DNA of 64,000 bases from JASBRS01 sp964496495 (GTDB lineage Bacteria; Deinococcota; Deinococci; Deinococcales; Trueperaceae), in NCBI GenBank assembly GCA_964496495.1, contig CAZBZU010000012.1, positions 3,937 to 67,936 of the forward strand, given 5' to 3'. Under the pieces are notes generated by a model. It saw only the letters and a program-made list of their open reading frames with translations. It did no database searches and was not told the DNA's origin. The position numbers and the translations under genes are program-made. Shown in pieces: positions 18,213-30,465 of the stretch (its first letter is position 1; each line of letters opens with the position of its first letter).

Positions 18213-18317
18213 GCAGGCGGTCGCCCGCGGGCCGCCCCGGCGCAGGCCACCCGGGGCCGGCCGGCCCACCCTGCAGAACGGCACTCCAGCACGGCGCCCG
18301 AGCGCGTCACGCGTCCC

Positions 18318-18346
18318 TTGACATGCCCATGCCGCATGCTTAGACT
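18318..18346 (+). promoter_or_regulatory. Consensus-like sigma70 promoter of the ABC exporter operon
   Basis: TTGACA (18318-18323), a 17-base spacer, then TAGACT (18341-18346). This is the clearest full housekeeping-type promoter in the window together with the one before the ABM-like gene. The start codon is 64 bases downstream with GGAAGGA as ribosome site, so this transcript has a leader. Confidence 0.8.
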
Positions 18347-18410
18347 CCCTCGACGGTGCCGCCCGGTCCGAACGAGGCCGCGGCGGCGCGGTCACCCCGG
18401 AAGGACCCAT

Positions 18411-19181
18411 GTGATCTCGACCAGCGGCATCAGCAAGGCGTTCGACGGAGTCCAGGCCGTGGACGACCTCAGCTTCGACGTCGACGCTGGCGAGGTGTTC
18501 GGGCTGCTGGGGCCGAACGGGGCTGGCAAGACCACCACCCTGCGGATCCTGGCCACGCTGCTCGCCCCCGATGCCGGCAGCGCCCGCGTCGCGGGCTTCG
18601 ACGTCGCCACCCAGGGCGAGAGCGTCCGGCGCGTCATCGGCGTGGTGAACGGCGGCATGGGCCTCTACGACCGCCTCACCGGCCGCGAGACGCTGCACTA
18701 CTTCGGCCGCCTCTACGGCATGCGCCCCGCCGCCATCGATGCCCGCATCGAGGCGCTCGATGAGCTCCTGGAGCTCGGAGACATCCTGTCGCGCCGTGCC
18801 GGCGGCTTCTCGAGCGGCATGAAGCAGAAGGTCGTCATCGCTCGGGCCGTGCTGCACGATCCGCCGGTGATCTTCTTCGACGAGGCGACCAGCGGCCTGG
18901 ACGTGGTGGCCCGGCGAGCGGTCCTCGACTTCGTGCGCCGCTACCCCGGCGACGGCCGTGCCGTCATCTACTCCACCCACGTCATGAGCGAGGTGGAGGA
19001 GCTCTGCGACCGCGCCTGCATCATCTATCGCGGCCGCAAGATCGCCGAGGACAGCATCGGCGGGCTGGTTCGGGAGACCGGGGCGACGACCCTGGAGGAC
19101 GCCTTCTTCCGGCTGGTGGAGGGTAGCGGCCTGCGCACCGGAGCGGACGCCGCACCGCGCGCGACGGAGCCGACGTCATGA
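18411..19181 (+). CDS. ABC-2 type exporter ATP-binding protein (NatA-like)
   Basis: 256-aa ATPase subunit. Walker A is GPNGAGKT, the Q-loop region VNGGMGLYDRLTGRE, the signature FSSGMKQK, Walker B VIFFDEATSGLD and the H-loop STHVMSE. It resembles the sodium-exporting NatA family, and the downstream permease is also of that type. The GTG at 18411 has GGAAGGA six bases upstream; the longer frame would read through the promoter. The stop overlaps the permease start (ATGA). Cytosolic, peripheral to the membrane through its partner. Confidence 0.92.
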   Translation: MISTSGISKAFDGVQAVDDLSFDVDAGEVFGLLGPNGAGKTTTLRILATLLAPDAGSARVAGFDVATQGESVRRVIGVVNGGMGLYDRLTGRETLHYFGRLYGMRPAAIDARIEALDELLELGDILSRRAGGFSSGMKQKVVIARAVLHDPPVIFFDEATSGLDVVARRAVLDFVRRYPGDGRAVIYSTHVMSEVEELCDRACIIYRGRKIAEDSIGGLVRETGATTLEDAFFRLVEGSGLRTGADAAPRATEPTS

Positions 19182-20404
19182 GGCCGGGCATGATCGGCCG
19201 GGTCGCCGCGAAGGAGATCCTCTCTACGCTCCGGGATCAACGGGCCATCATCTCGAACTTGCTGGTCCCCCTGATCGTGCTGCCGGTGGTGATGCTGGGC
19301 CTGCCGCTGCTGCTCGGCGGGCTCTTCCAGCGCGAGCAGAGCACGGTCACCAGCGTCGGCGTCCAGGGGCGGGCCAACCTTCCGCCCGAGCTGGCGACGC
19401 TGCTGACCAAGCAGAATGTCACCCTGACGCCCGTGAGCGACCCGGAGTCGGCCGTGCGCGACGGCAGCGTGCCCGTGGCGGTGCGCGTGCCCGCCGGCTT
19501 CGCCGCCAGTGTGGCGGCCGGCGGCGGCGCGGACCTGACGATCTACAGCAAGCAGGGCAACATGAAGAGCGAGCTCAACGCCACCAAGGTGCAGCAAGCC
19601 GTCCAGGCGTATAGCCAGCAGCTGGTCGCCGCCAGGCTGAAGGCGGCCGGCCTCGACCCCGCCATCCTCCGGCCGGTCACGGTCACCAGCGTGGACGCCA
19701 GCTCGGCGGCCGAGAAACGCAGCGGCCAGCTCTCCTGGCTCATCCCGTTCTTCATCGCCATCTGGACGCTCACCGGCGGCCAGATGACCGCCATCGACGC
19801 GACGGCCGGCGAGAAGGAGCGCGGCACGCTGGAGGCGCTGCTGGTGACGCCCGTGCGCCGCACCGAGGTGGTGATCGGCAAGTTCCTGGCGACCGTCACC
19901 TTCGGCCTCAGCGCAGCGGTGATGGCGATCGCCGGCTATGTGGTCGGGGGCGCCGTGGTGCGGTCGGTCTTCCAACCCCACCTCGGCGGGCAAGCGGCCG
20001 ACATCGTGCAGGTGATGGGCGGAGCGCTCGACATCTCGCCGCCGTCGGTGCTCCTGCTGCTGATGAGCGCGCTGCTGCTCGCCGGCACCATCGCCGCGCT
20101 GCTGCTGGGCATCACCATGTTCGCGCGCTCGTTCAAGGAGGCACAGAGCTACGTGGCCCCGCTCTCCATGCTGCTGATCCTGCCGGCGGTCGGGCTGCAG
20201 TTCAAGGACCTGCTCGGGTTCGGCAGCGGCATCTACATGGTCCCGGTGTTCAACGCCCTGGTGCTGATGGACGACATCGTCAAGGGCACGGTGCAGCTCG
20301 GCGCGGTCCTCACGACCTGGCTGACGCTCGTGGTGGTGATCGCCCTGCTGCTGGTGTTCGCCTACCGGAACTTCCAGCGCGAGGGCGTCATCTTCCGGAC
20401 CTGA
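19178..20404 (+). CDS. ABC-2 type exporter permease (NatB-like)
   Basis: 408 aa. TM1 (LLVPLIVLPVVMLGLPLLLG) is followed by a large extracytoplasmic domain of about 150 residues and then five C-terminal helices. The segment EKERGTLEALLVTPVRRTEVVIGK is the hallmark of the ABC-2 permease/NatB family. It is translationally coupled to the ATPase gene by an ATGA overlap. The known family member exports sodium; other ABC-2 relatives export drugs or lipids, so the substrate is open. It converges with malQ; a GC-rich inverted repeat lies six bases past its stop. Confidence 0.9.
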   Translation: MRPGMIGRVAAKEILSTLRDQRAIISNLLVPLIVLPVVMLGLPLLLGGLFQREQSTVTSVGVQGRANLPPELATLLTKQNVTLTPVSDPESAVRDGSVPVAVRVPAGFAASVAAGGGADLTIYSKQGNMKSELNATKVQQAVQAYSQQLVAARLKAAGLDPAILRPVTVTSVDASSAAEKRSGQLSWLIPFFIAIWTLTGGQMTAIDATAGEKERGTLEALLVTPVRRTEVVIGKFLATVTFGLSAAVMAIAGYVVGGAVVRSVFQPHLGGQAADIVQVMGGALDISPPSVLLLLMSALLLAGTIAALLLGITMFARSFKEAQSYVAPLSMLLILPAVGLQFKDLLGFGSGIYMVPVFNALVLMDDIVKGTVQLGAVLTTWLTLVVVIALLLVFAYRNFQREGVIFRT

Positions 20405-20409
20405 GCCTG

Positions 20410-20425
20410 GCGCCGGCCCCGGCGC
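20410..20425. terminator. Possible hairpin between natB-like gene and malQ
   Basis: GCGCCGG and CCGGCGC arms lie just after the permease stop and between convergent genes. No T-run follows and the loop is tiny, so function as a terminator is only suggested. Confidence 0.3.
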
Positions 20426-20459
20426 GTCGGCGGTGCCGGCGAGCCGCGGCGCGCCCCGG

Positions 20460-22004
20460 TCATCTCCCCGGCAGGGTCGACTGCCGGTAGGGGGTGTCCA
20501 CCGCCGGGCCGGCAGGCAGGCGCCCGTACACGCGCGCCATATCCTGCAGCGCGGGCGCCAGCCAGTCCGGCAGATCCTCCCATGCGAAGCGCCACGCCCA
20601 GTTTCCGGACGCGCGGCCGGGGGTGTTCATGCGCGCCTCGCTGCCGAGACCGAGCACGTCCTGCAGCGGTGCGATGGCCAGGTCGGCGACCGATGCCTGC
20701 GCCAGCCGCACGAACTCCCAGGGCAGGTTGGCGTCGTCGCGCGCCAGGTAGCGGCGCACGACGTCGCGCTCGGCGTCCGGTGCCTGCGCGTACCAGCCGG
20801 CCGTGGTGTCGTTGTCGTGCGTGCCGGTGTAGGCCACGCAGTTGCGGGGGTAGTTGTGCGGCAGGTAGGGGTCCGAGGCGTCGCCGGCGAAGGCGAACTG
20901 CAGCACCTTCATGCCGGGCAAGCCGTTGGCGTCGCGCAGCGCCTCGACCTCGGGCGTGATGACGCCCAGGTCCTCGGCGATGACGGGCAGCTCGCCGAGC
21001 GCGCCGGACAGCGCATCGAAGAGCGGCTGCCCGGGTCCCCTCACCCAGCGACCCTCCACCGCCGTGGGCTCGCTGGCCGGGATCTCCCAGTACGCCTCGA
21101 AGCCACGGAAGTGGTCGACGCGGACGATGTCGAAGAAGTCCAGCGTGGACTGGAAGCGCTGGATCCACCAGTCGAAGCCGCGCTCGGCCAGGCGCTCCCA
21201 GCGGTATAGCGGGTTGCCCCAACGCTGGCCGGTCACGCTGAAGTAATCGGGTGGCACGCCGGCGACCACCGTCGGTCGCCCGGACGCGTCGAAGTGGAAC
21301 AGCTCAGGGTGCGCCCAGGCATCGGCGGAGTCCAGCGACACGAAGATGGGGATGTCGCCGACGATCCTCACTCCCTGCTCGCCGGCGTAGGCGCGCAGCG
21401 CCCCCCACTGCTGGTAGAACCAGTGCTGCCACAAAGCGTGCCGCACGATGGTCGGCGCCAGCTCCTTGCGAGCCCGCTCCAACGCCTCCGGCTGGCGGAG
21501 GCGCGCGCCTTCCTCCCAGTCGGTCCAGGCCGCCCCGTCGTGCGCCTCCTTGAGCGCCATGAACAGGGTCAGGTCGTCCAGCCAGGCGCGCTCGCGCGCG
21601 CGGAAGGCGTCGAAGGCCTCGCGCTCGCCCGCGCCCGCGGACCGGTCGAAGCGCTCCGCGGCACGGGTGAGGCGCTCCAGCTTCGCAGGGATGACCGCGC
21701 CGTAGTCCACCCGGCCGGGGTCGCGGTCGCCGGGACCCTCCAGCTCACCAGGCTCGAGCCACCCCTCGTCGGCCAGGTCCTGCAGGCTCAGCAGGTAGGG
21801 GTTCCCGGCGAAGGCGCTGAACGACTGGTAGGGGCTGTCCCCGTAGCCCGTCGGCCCCAGCGGCATGACCTGCCAGGCGCGCTGCCCGGCGGACGCCAGG
21901 AGGTCGACCCAGGCGAAGGCGTGGCGGCCGAGCTCGCCGATGCCGCCGTCGCCGGGGAGGGAGGTGGGGTGCAGCAGGATGCCTGCGCTGCGGGAGAAGG
22001 GCAT
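20460..22004 (-). CDS. malQ: 4-alpha-glucanotransferase
   Basis: GH77 enzyme (amylomaltase) moving alpha-1,4-glucan segments between maltodextrins. The 514 residues are typical of the short, bacterial type. It has GILLHPTSLPG, GYGDSPYQSFSAFAGNPYL, the catalytic nucleophile region VRVDHFRGFEAYWEIP, the acid/base region VIAEDLGVITPEV, and the late YTGTHDNDTTAGW block. TGGAGG precedes the ATG. It follows the Ser/Thr kinase gene by 30 bases on the same strand and may be co-transcribed. Cytosolic. Confidence 0.96.
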   Translation of the reverse strand: MPFSRSAGILLHPTSLPGDGGIGELGRHAFAWVDLLASAGQRAWQVMPLGPTGYGDSPYQSFSAFAGNPYLLSLQDLADEGWLEPGELEGPGDRDPGRVDYGAVIPAKLERLTRAAERFDRSAGAGEREAFDAFRARERAWLDDLTLFMALKEAHDGAAWTDWEEGARLRQPEALERARKELAPTIVRHALWQHWFYQQWGALRAYAGEQGVRIVGDIPIFVSLDSADAWAHPELFHFDASGRPTVVAGVPPDYFSVTGQRWGNPLYRWERLAERGFDWWIQRFQSTLDFFDIVRVDHFRGFEAYWEIPASEPTAVEGRWVRGPGQPLFDALSGALGELPVIAEDLGVITPEVEALRDANGLPGMKVLQFAFAGDASDPYLPHNYPRNCVAYTGTHDNDTTAGWYAQAPDAERDVVRRYLARDDANLPWEFVRLAQASVADLAIAPLQDVLGLGSEARMNTPGRASGNWAWRFAWEDLPDWLAPALQDMARVYGRLPAGPAVDTPYRQSTLPGR

Positions 22005-22034
22005 TCGCGACCTCCAGGGGAAGGTGAGGAGCGC

Positions 22035-22832
22035 TCAGGGGGCAGGGTCGGCGCCGTCGACGAGGCTCGCGAGCGCCTCCAGCGCCTCCCCGGCGGTGGC
22101 GTAGCGGGCCGCGGGATCCTTCGCCAGCAGCCGCGCCAGCAGCGGGTCGAAGGGCGCCAGCGCGGGGTCGAGCTGTGACACCGCCGGCGGGCGCTCGCGG
22201 GTGTGCGCCGCCATCACCTCGCCGACGCTGCCGGTGAACGGCAGCTCACCGGTCAGCCCCCAGAACAGCATGACCCCCACCGCGTACAGGTCGCTCGCGG
22301 GCGTCACGGCCCCGCCGCGCGCCTGCTCCGGGCTGAGGTAGGCGATGGTGCCCGCCAGGGTGGCGCGCGGCACCGGCTCGTTCACCCGCACCGCCAGGTC
22401 GAAGTCCAGCAGTCGGCCATGCCCGTTCCTGTCCACCAGGATGTTCTCGGGCTTCACGTCGCGGTGGATCACCCCGCCCTGGTGCAGGCAGCGGATGCCG
22501 TCGAGCACGCCGAGCATCGTGCGGAGGAAGGGCGTGCGGCCGGGGGCGTCCGCCAGCCACCGGCCGAGCCGTACGCCCGGCGCCAGCGGCATCAGCACGC
22601 CGGGGTAGCCGTCGACCTCGACGGCGGCGTCCACCGGGTTGAGGTGTGGGTGATCGAGCTCGCCACCGATCGCCAGCTCGCGCTCGGCGCGCGGCCTGTG
22701 GCTGGGCGGGAACAGCTTGGCGGCCTTCACGCGCTGACCATCGCTCACCAGGTAGACGCGCGCCACCGCTCCCTTGCCGATCTCCCGTAGGATCTGGAGA
22801 CCCTCTCCGAACCGCGTCCCGATCACGTTCAC
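22035..22832 (-). CDS. Serine/threonine protein kinase, kinase domain only
   Basis: 265 aa from the GTG at 22832, 8 bases after TATCCT (22841-22846). Hanks-type motifs: G-loop IGKGAVARVYL (from residue 18), Lys39, helix-C Glu52, HRDVKPEN with Asp125 and Asn130, activation segment ending SPEQA, and DLYAVGVMLFWGLTGELPF. The DFG triad reads DFD (143-145); the metal-binding Asp is kept, so activity is plausible. There is no membrane helix, PASTA or other sensor domain, so it is a soluble kinase of about one domain. Its neighbours are moxR, DUF58 and malQ. Confidence 0.9.
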   Translation of the reverse strand: MNVIGTRFGEGLQILREIGKGAVARVYLVSDGQRVKAAKLFPPSHRPRAERELAIGGELDHPHLNPVDAAVEVDGYPGVLMPLAPGVRLGRWLADAPGRTPFLRTMLGVLDGIRCLHQGGVIHRDVKPENILVDRNGHGRLLDFDLAVRVNEPVPRATLAGTIAYLSPEQARGGAVTPASDLYAVGVMLFWGLTGELPFTGSVGEVMAAHTRERPPAVSQLDPALAPFDPLLARLLAKDPAARYATAGEALEALASLVDGADPAP

Positions 22833-22840
22833 GTCCGTCC

Positions 22841-22846
22841 AGGATA
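22841..22846 (-). promoter_or_regulatory. -10 box of the kinase gene
   Basis: TATCCT on the minus strand, 8 bases before the GTG at 22832. It suggests the kinase (and perhaps malQ) can be transcribed separately from moxR-DUF58. Confidence 0.5.
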
Positions 22847-22893
22847 GCGCGTAGGCCACCGCCCTCGCTGCGATGCTTCCGACTCGACGTCGC

Positions 22894-23766
22894 TCAACGG
22901 CGGACCAGCACGCCCTCGCGCACCAGCGAGGCGAACGCCTGACGTTCCAGCTCCGCTTCGGAGACGCCCTCGCGCACCCGCATCAGCACGTGGCGGAAGC
23001 CTGCCCGTATGGCCGCGGCGCGGGTGCGGCGTACGAAGGCGTGCACCTCCTCACGGTAGGCGCGCACCTCCTGGGGGCCGGCGAGGAGGCGTTCGCCCGT
23101 CTCCACGTCCACCAGCTCGAGCTGCCCCTCCTGCGGCTCGAGGTCCGCCTCGCTCATCACCTGCAGCAGCCCGGCGTCCAGGCCGCGCGCGCGCAGCGCG
23201 GCCAGCGCCCCTTGGAGCGGGGCGTCCTCCAGCAGGTCGGAGACCACCAGCGCAAGCGCCGCCCCCCTCACCGGCGGAAGCGTCAGGGCGAAGCGCTTGA
23301 GCGCCGTGACCGGCGCGTAGGCGTCGCCCTCGAGGGAGCCCGCCTCCTCCACGAAGCGCCAGCTCTCCCCCACCGCCGCCAGCCCTTGTGTCGGCCGGTT
23401 CCCGCTGCCGTCGAAGAGGTGGAGCTGCGTGGGCGCGTCGCGCTGCGCCACGTACACCAGCAGCTCCGCGACCGCGCGCGCGAATCTGGCCTTGCCGCCC
23501 AGCTCCATGCTGGCGCTGGTGTCGAGCAGCACGTGCAGCCGGATCGCCCGCTCGGCCTGGTAGAGGCGCGTCACCAGGCGGCCGGTGCGGGCGTACACCC
23601 GCCAATCCACGTAGCGCAGCTCGTCCCCGAACTGGTAGGGGCGGAAGTCGTGGAACTCGACGCTCTGCCCCGGCTCGCTCGCCATCCGCTCGCCGGACTC
23701 ACGGCTCAGCGCGCGAGAGGCCAGCGCGTAGCGTTCGAGCAGTGCACGGCTGCGGGCGCTGATCAT
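22894..23766 (-). CDS. DUF58 protein with vWA-like fold
   Basis: 290 aa. The DUF58 core reads GERMASEPGQSVEFHDFRPYQ, then GDELRYVDWRVYARTGRL, followed by a vWA-type metal site LLDTSASM (DxSxS). In the MoxR/DUF58 gene pair found across bacteria, the DUF58 protein is thought to be a client or adaptor of the AAA+ ATPase. Here it follows moxR by 27 bases on the same strand, as in the classical pair. No membrane helix is seen. The substrate process is unknown. Confidence 0.88.
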   Translation of the reverse strand: MISARSRALLERYALASRALSRESGERMASEPGQSVEFHDFRPYQFGDELRYVDWRVYARTGRLVTRLYQAERAIRLHVLLDTSASMELGGKARFARAVAELLVYVAQRDAPTQLHLFDGSGNRPTQGLAAVGESWRFVEEAGSLEGDAYAPVTALKRFALTLPPVRGAALALVVSDLLEDAPLQGALAALRARGLDAGLLQVMSEADLEPQEGQLELVDVETGERLLAGPQEVRAYREEVHAFVRRTRAAAIRAGFRHVLMRVREGVSEAELERQAFASLVREGVLVRR

Positions 23767-23793
23767 GAGCCTCGTCGGACCCGCGGCCGGCGC

Positions 23794-24774
<981 letters not shown>

Positions 24775-24894
24775 GCGTGCCTCCGTCTCCCGTCCGTTTC
24801 CGACGCTCAGACTAGCAGCATCGGCGCGCCGCCGCCCGCCCCCGCGAGCAGCCCGAGCGTGCGGTCCCGCGCTTCCAGCCGGAGATGCCCGGAG

Positions 24895-24900
24895 TAGACT
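24895..24900 (+). promoter_or_regulatory. -10 box of the GNAT gene
   Basis: TAGACT ends six bases before the ATG at 24907, with no ribosome site; another example of the leaderless layout. Confidence 0.65.
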
Positions 24901-24906
24901 GGCCGC

Positions 24907-25476
24907 ATGCACCCGGGCTTCGGAAGGGTCACGCTGCGGCCGCTTGCCGAGCTGGACAACGTGGCGTGGCGGCAGATTCAGAGCCACTTCCGCGACCCCG
25001 AGATCGCCTTCCTCAACGGCACGCCGCCCAACCGCATGCCGCTGTGGCTGCTCAAGCGCGTGCTCAAGGCCGACTCCCGCCGCACCGACCGCGCCACCTT
25101 CGGGATCTTCGACGAACACGACGGCTACATCGGCACCATCGAGCTCTACGACCTGCGCGGCACCAGCGCCACGCTCGGCATCATCATCGGCGAGCGCAGC
25201 CACTGGGGGAAGGGCTACGGCCCGGAGGCCATCCATGCGCTGCTGAGCCACGCCTTCAGCGAGCTGGGCCTCGACCACGTGCGGCTCAACACCTTCGGCG
25301 ACAACCTGCGCGCGCAGGCCGCCTTCCGCAAGGTGGGCTTCCGCGAGGTGAGCCGCAACCGCGTGGCGGGCGGGCGGGTGGACGTGCACATGGAGCTGTA
25401 CCGCGGCGCCTACCTCGAGTCGCGCAGCGCGGCCGCGCCACCCCGGCGCGGCGAAGCCGCCGGCCGCACCGGCTGA
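24907..25476 (+). CDS. GNAT acetyltransferase, RimJ/RimL type
   Basis: 189 aa. The acetyl-CoA-binding motif A reads HWGKGYGPEAI (about 99-109), followed by VRLNTFGDNLRAQAAFRKVG, the motif B region typical of RimJ/RimL-like N-acetyltransferases that modify protein N-termini or small molecules. The C-terminal about 25 residues are Ala/Arg-rich and probably disordered. It has its own leaderless promoter and converges with uvrC, the two stops only 7 bases apart. The substrate is not predictable. Confidence 0.9.
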   Translation: MHPGFGRVTLRPLAELDNVAWRQIQSHFRDPEIAFLNGTPPNRMPLWLLKRVLKADSRRTDRATFGIFDEHDGYIGTIELYDLRGTSATLGIIIGERSHWGKGYGPEAIHALLSHAFSELGLDHVRLNTFGDNLRAQAAFRKVGFREVSRNRVAGGRVDVHMELYRGAYLESRSAAAPPRRGEAAGRTG

Positions 25477-25483
25477 GCGCGGC

Positions 25484-27331
<1,848 letters not shown>

Positions 27332-27336
27332 ACGGC

Positions 27337-27342
27337 AGTCTA
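27337..27342 (-). promoter_or_regulatory. -10 box of uvrC
   Basis: TAGACT on the minus strand, 5 bases before the GTG at 27331. The mRNA should be leaderless or nearly so. No LexA-like palindrome was noticed beside it. Confidence 0.6.
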
Positions 27343-27675
27343 CCGTCGGCCACGGGCTTCACGGGTAGCGTCCCGGCATCGGGGCGGGCGGCTCTAGCGG
27401 CCCGCCGCCGGCCCGGACATCGTGCCCGCCCGGGACGTTCGCCACTAGGTCCGACCCCACCCGGCGGCAGTAGCCTCACGCTGTAAGGAGCCTCGTGGAG
27501 CGTCGCGACGAATCGAGCGGCATGGGCGGAGGCGTGGATGTGACGGCAGCCGGTGTCAGGTCTCGAGACCGGCGGTCGGGCTGTCGCATCGCGCTCCGTT
27601 CCGGCCCGGGCGCGCGGCTGGACGGTCGACACGCTGCCCGGCAGTTGCTGCAGATCCAGAAGGAGGTCGGTCCGG
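27343..27675. other. Intergenic region between uvrC and ppdK
   Basis: About 330 bases between divergent genes. It includes AAGGAGG just before ppdK. A TAAGGAG at 27483-27489 precedes a GTG-initiated 70-codon frame (27495-27707) that would overlap the ppdK start. That frame is Arg-rich and unconvincing as a gene. No clear ppdK promoter could be picked. Confidence 0.5.
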
Positions 27676-30441
27676 ATGTCCAACAAGTGGGTCTACCTGT
27701 TCGATGAGGTCGGCGAGGCCGAGCAGAGCGTGGGGAGCTGGGACGAGGTCCGCGGGCTGCTCGGCGGCAAGGGAGCCAACCTGGCCGACATGACGCGGCT
27801 CGGCGTGCCCGTCCCGCCCGGCTTCACCGTTTCCACCAAGGCGTGCAACGCCTACCTCGAGGCAGGCGAGGCGTTCCCCGAGGGGATGTGGGAGCAGGAG
27901 CTGGAAGCGCTCCACACGGTGGAGGCGGCGACCAACAAACGCTTCGGCGACCCCGCCAAGCCGCTGCTGGTGTCCTGCCGCTCCGGCGCCAAGTTCTCCA
28001 TGCCGGGGATGATGGACACCATCCTGAACATCGGCCTCAACGACGAGGTGGCCGAGGGGCTCATCGCGCTCACCGCCGACGACCGCTTCGTGTTCGACGC
28101 CTACCGCCGCCTGGTGCAGATGTTCGGTAGCGTGGTGCTGGGGGTGCCGGACGAGGTCTTCGAGGCGGTCATCACCGCCAGGCGCAAGCGCTCGGGCGTC
28201 GAGCTCGACTCCCAGCTCACCGCCGACGAGTGGCGCGAGGTCACCCGCAAGTTCAAGGAGATCGTCAAGACGTACACCGGCCAGGAGTTCCCGGAAGCGC
28301 CCATCGACCAGCTGAAGCTGGCGACCGAGGCGGTGTTCAAGTCCTGGAACGGCAAGCGCGCCATCGACTACCGCAACGCCGCCGGCATCCGTCACGACCT
28401 CGGCACCGCCGTCAACATCGTCACCATGGTCTTCGGCAACATGGGCAACGACTGCGCCACCGGCGTGGCCATGACCCGCAACGCCACCACCGGTGAGCCG
28501 GAGGTCGAGGGCGACTACCTGGTCAATGCCCAGGGCGAGGACGTGGTGGCAGGCATCCGCGCCACCCAACCGATCTCCGACCTGGCGATGGACATGCCCG
28601 GCGTCTACGAGGAGTTCAAGGACATCGCCAGCCGGCTCGAGCATCACTACCGCAACATGCAGGACATGGAGTTCACCATCGAGCACGGCAAGCTGTGGCT
28701 GCTCCAGACCCGCGACGGCAAGCGCACCGCGCAGGCCGAGGTGCGCATCGCGGTCGACATGGTCGAGGAGGGGCTCATCGGCAAGGAGGAGGCCGTCGAG
28801 CGGGTCAAGCCCGGTCAGGTCGATTTCTTCCTCCACCCGCAGCTCGAGTCCGCGGCCCGCAAGGCCGCCAAGAAGATCGCGTCCGGCCTGAACGTGAGCC
28901 CCGGCGCGGCCGTCGGCCAGGTGGCGTTCGACGCCGACACCGCCGAGCGGTGGGCCCACGAGGATCATCGCGACGTCATCATGGTGCGGCCCGAGACCAA
29001 GCCGGATGACGTGCACGGCATGCTTGCGGCCAAGGGCATCGTCACCAGCCGCGGAGGCCGCACCAGCCACGCCGCGCTGGTCGCGCGCCAGTTCGGCAAG
29101 CCCGCCGTGGTCGGCATCGCCGAGCTGGAGATCGACCTGGAAATGCGCGAGATGAGCGTCGGCGAGATCACCGTCAAGGAGGGCGAGTTCATCTCCATCG
29201 ACGGAACGGTGGGCGTCGTCTACGCCGGCAACCTACCCACCGTCGTGCCCGACATCAGCAACGCCTACCTCAACAAGATCCTGGACTGGGCCGACGAGAT
29301 CCGCGTGCTTGGCGTGCGCGCCAACGCCGACTACCCGGCCGACGCCGAGCGCGCCCGCAACTACGGCGCGGAGGGCCTGGGGCTGGTGCGCACCGAGCAC
29401 ATGTTCTTCGAGCCGGAGCGCCTCCCCACGGTGCAGAAGATGATCATGGCGCGCAACGCCACCGAGCGCGCCGAGGCGCTCGACGCCCTGTTGCCGATGC
29501 AGCGCAAGGACTTCGAGGGGCTCTTCCGCGCCATGGACGGGCTGCCGGTCATCATCCGGCTCATCGACCCGCCGCTGCACGAGTTCCTCCCCTCGCACGA
29601 CGAGCTGGTGCGCGACCTGGCGGACCTCAAGGTCCAGCTGCAACACTTCCACACCCTCAGCGAGGTGGACACCGCGCTGGCCGTGATCCGCGAGAAGTCC
29701 GACCACCTGGAGCGCGTCTCCGAGCTGCGTGAGGCGAACCCCATGCTCGGCACCCGCGGCGTGCGCCTGGGCATCCTCATCCCCGAGCTCACCCGGATGC
29801 AGGTCCGCGCCATCTTCCAGGCTGCCTGCGAGGTCAAGCGCGAGGGCGTCGACGTTCGTCCAGAGATCATGATCCCGCTGGTGAGCCACATCAACGAGCT
29901 GCAGCTCCAGCGCAAGGCCCTCGAGGAAGAGGCCAAGGCCGTGATGACCGAGTACGGCCAGGAGATCCACTACCTCTTCGGCACCATGATCGAGGTGCCC
30001 CGCGCGGCGCTCACCGCCAGCGAGCTGGCGGAATCCGCCGAGTTCTTCAGCTACGGCACCAACGACCTCACCCAGACCACCTTCGGCATCTCCCGCGACG
30101 ACGCCGAGAAGGGGTTCCTGATGCACTACCTCGAGAACGGCATCCTCGAGGAGAACCCCTTCACCACCATCGACCCCGGTGGTGTGGGCCGGCTCATCGA
30201 GATGGGCACCCAGACCGGACGCGCCACCCGACCCGATCTGGAGGTCGGCATCTGTGGCGAGCACGGCGGCGACCCCGCGTCGATCCATCTGTGCCACGCG
30301 CTCGGCCTCGACTACGTCAGCTGCTCGCCGTTCCGCGTGCCCATCGCGCGACTCTCGGCGGCGCACGCAGCGCTCAAGTACGGCCAGCGCGGCCAGGAAG
30401 CACCCGGCGGGAAGCCCGAGTCGGAGCCCGTGAAGGCCTGA
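27676..30441 (+). CDS. ppdK: Pyruvate, phosphate dikinase
   Basis: Interconverts pyruvate, ATP and phosphate with PEP, AMP and pyrophosphate, a gluconeogenic or glycolytic switch. 921 aa from the ATG at 27676 (AAGGAGG upstream), somewhat longer than the usual about 875. The N-terminal ATP-grasp domain contains GKGANLADMTRLGVPVPPGF. The central phospho-histidine is H465 in GGRTSHAALVAR, flanked by an Arg where many homologues have Met. The C-terminal PEP-binding barrel has EGLGLVRTEHMFF, MIEVPRAAL, FSYGTNDLTQ and the catalytic Cys860 in GICGEHGG. The Ser/Lys-poor C-terminal tail is short. It is followed by a strong hairpin. Confidence 0.96.
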   Translation: MSNKWVYLFDEVGEAEQSVGSWDEVRGLLGGKGANLADMTRLGVPVPPGFTVSTKACNAYLEAGEAFPEGMWEQELEALHTVEAATNKRFGDPAKPLLVSCRSGAKFSMPGMMDTILNIGLNDEVAEGLIALTADDRFVFDAYRRLVQMFGSVVLGVPDEVFEAVITARRKRSGVELDSQLTADEWREVTRKFKEIVKTYTGQEFPEAPIDQLKLATEAVFKSWNGKRAIDYRNAAGIRHDLGTAVNIVTMVFGNMGNDCATGVAMTRNATTGEPEVEGDYLVNAQGEDVVAGIRATQPISDLAMDMPGVYEEFKDIASRLEHHYRNMQDMEFTIEHGKLWLLQTRDGKRTAQAEVRIAVDMVEEGLIGKEEAVERVKPGQVDFFLHPQLESAARKAAKKIASGLNVSPGAAVGQVAFDADTAERWAHEDHRDVIMVRPETKPDDVHGMLAAKGIVTSRGGRTSHAALVARQFGKPAVVGIAELEIDLEMREMSVGEITVKEGEFISIDGTVGVVYAGNLPTVVPDISNAYLNKILDWADEIRVLGVRANADYPADAERARNYGAEGLGLVRTEHMFFEPERLPTVQKMIMARNATERAEALDALLPMQRKDFEGLFRAMDGLPVIIRLIDPPLHEFLPSHDELVRDLADLKVQLQHFHTLSEVDTALAVIREKSDHLERVSELREANPMLGTRGVRLGILIPELTRMQVRAIFQAACEVKREGVDVRPEIMIPLVSHINELQLQRKALEEEAKAVMTEYGQEIHYLFGTMIEVPRAALTASELAESAEFFSYGTNDLTQTTFGISRDDAEKGFLMHYLENGILEENPFTTIDPGGVGRLIEMGTQTGRATRPDLEVGICGEHGGDPASIHLCHALGLDYVSCSPFRVPIARLSAAHAALKYGQRGQEAPGGKPESEPVKA

Positions 30442-30465
30442 GCCAGGGACCGACCGTCCACGGTG

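Noticed and set aside
18356..18763. ORF starting 9 bases after the TAGACT of the ABC operon
   Set aside because: It fits leaderless spacing but is out of frame with the ATPase, Arg/Gly-rich, and has no recognisable domain; the GTG at 18411 with a ribosome site is better.
27556..29070. Long minus-strand frame of over 500 codons
   Set aside because: It is antisense to ppdK, has a His/Gly/Val-rich composition with no domain, and arises from GC-rich third positions. Several similar frames elsewhere (for example opposite aroF and purA) were dropped for the same reason.
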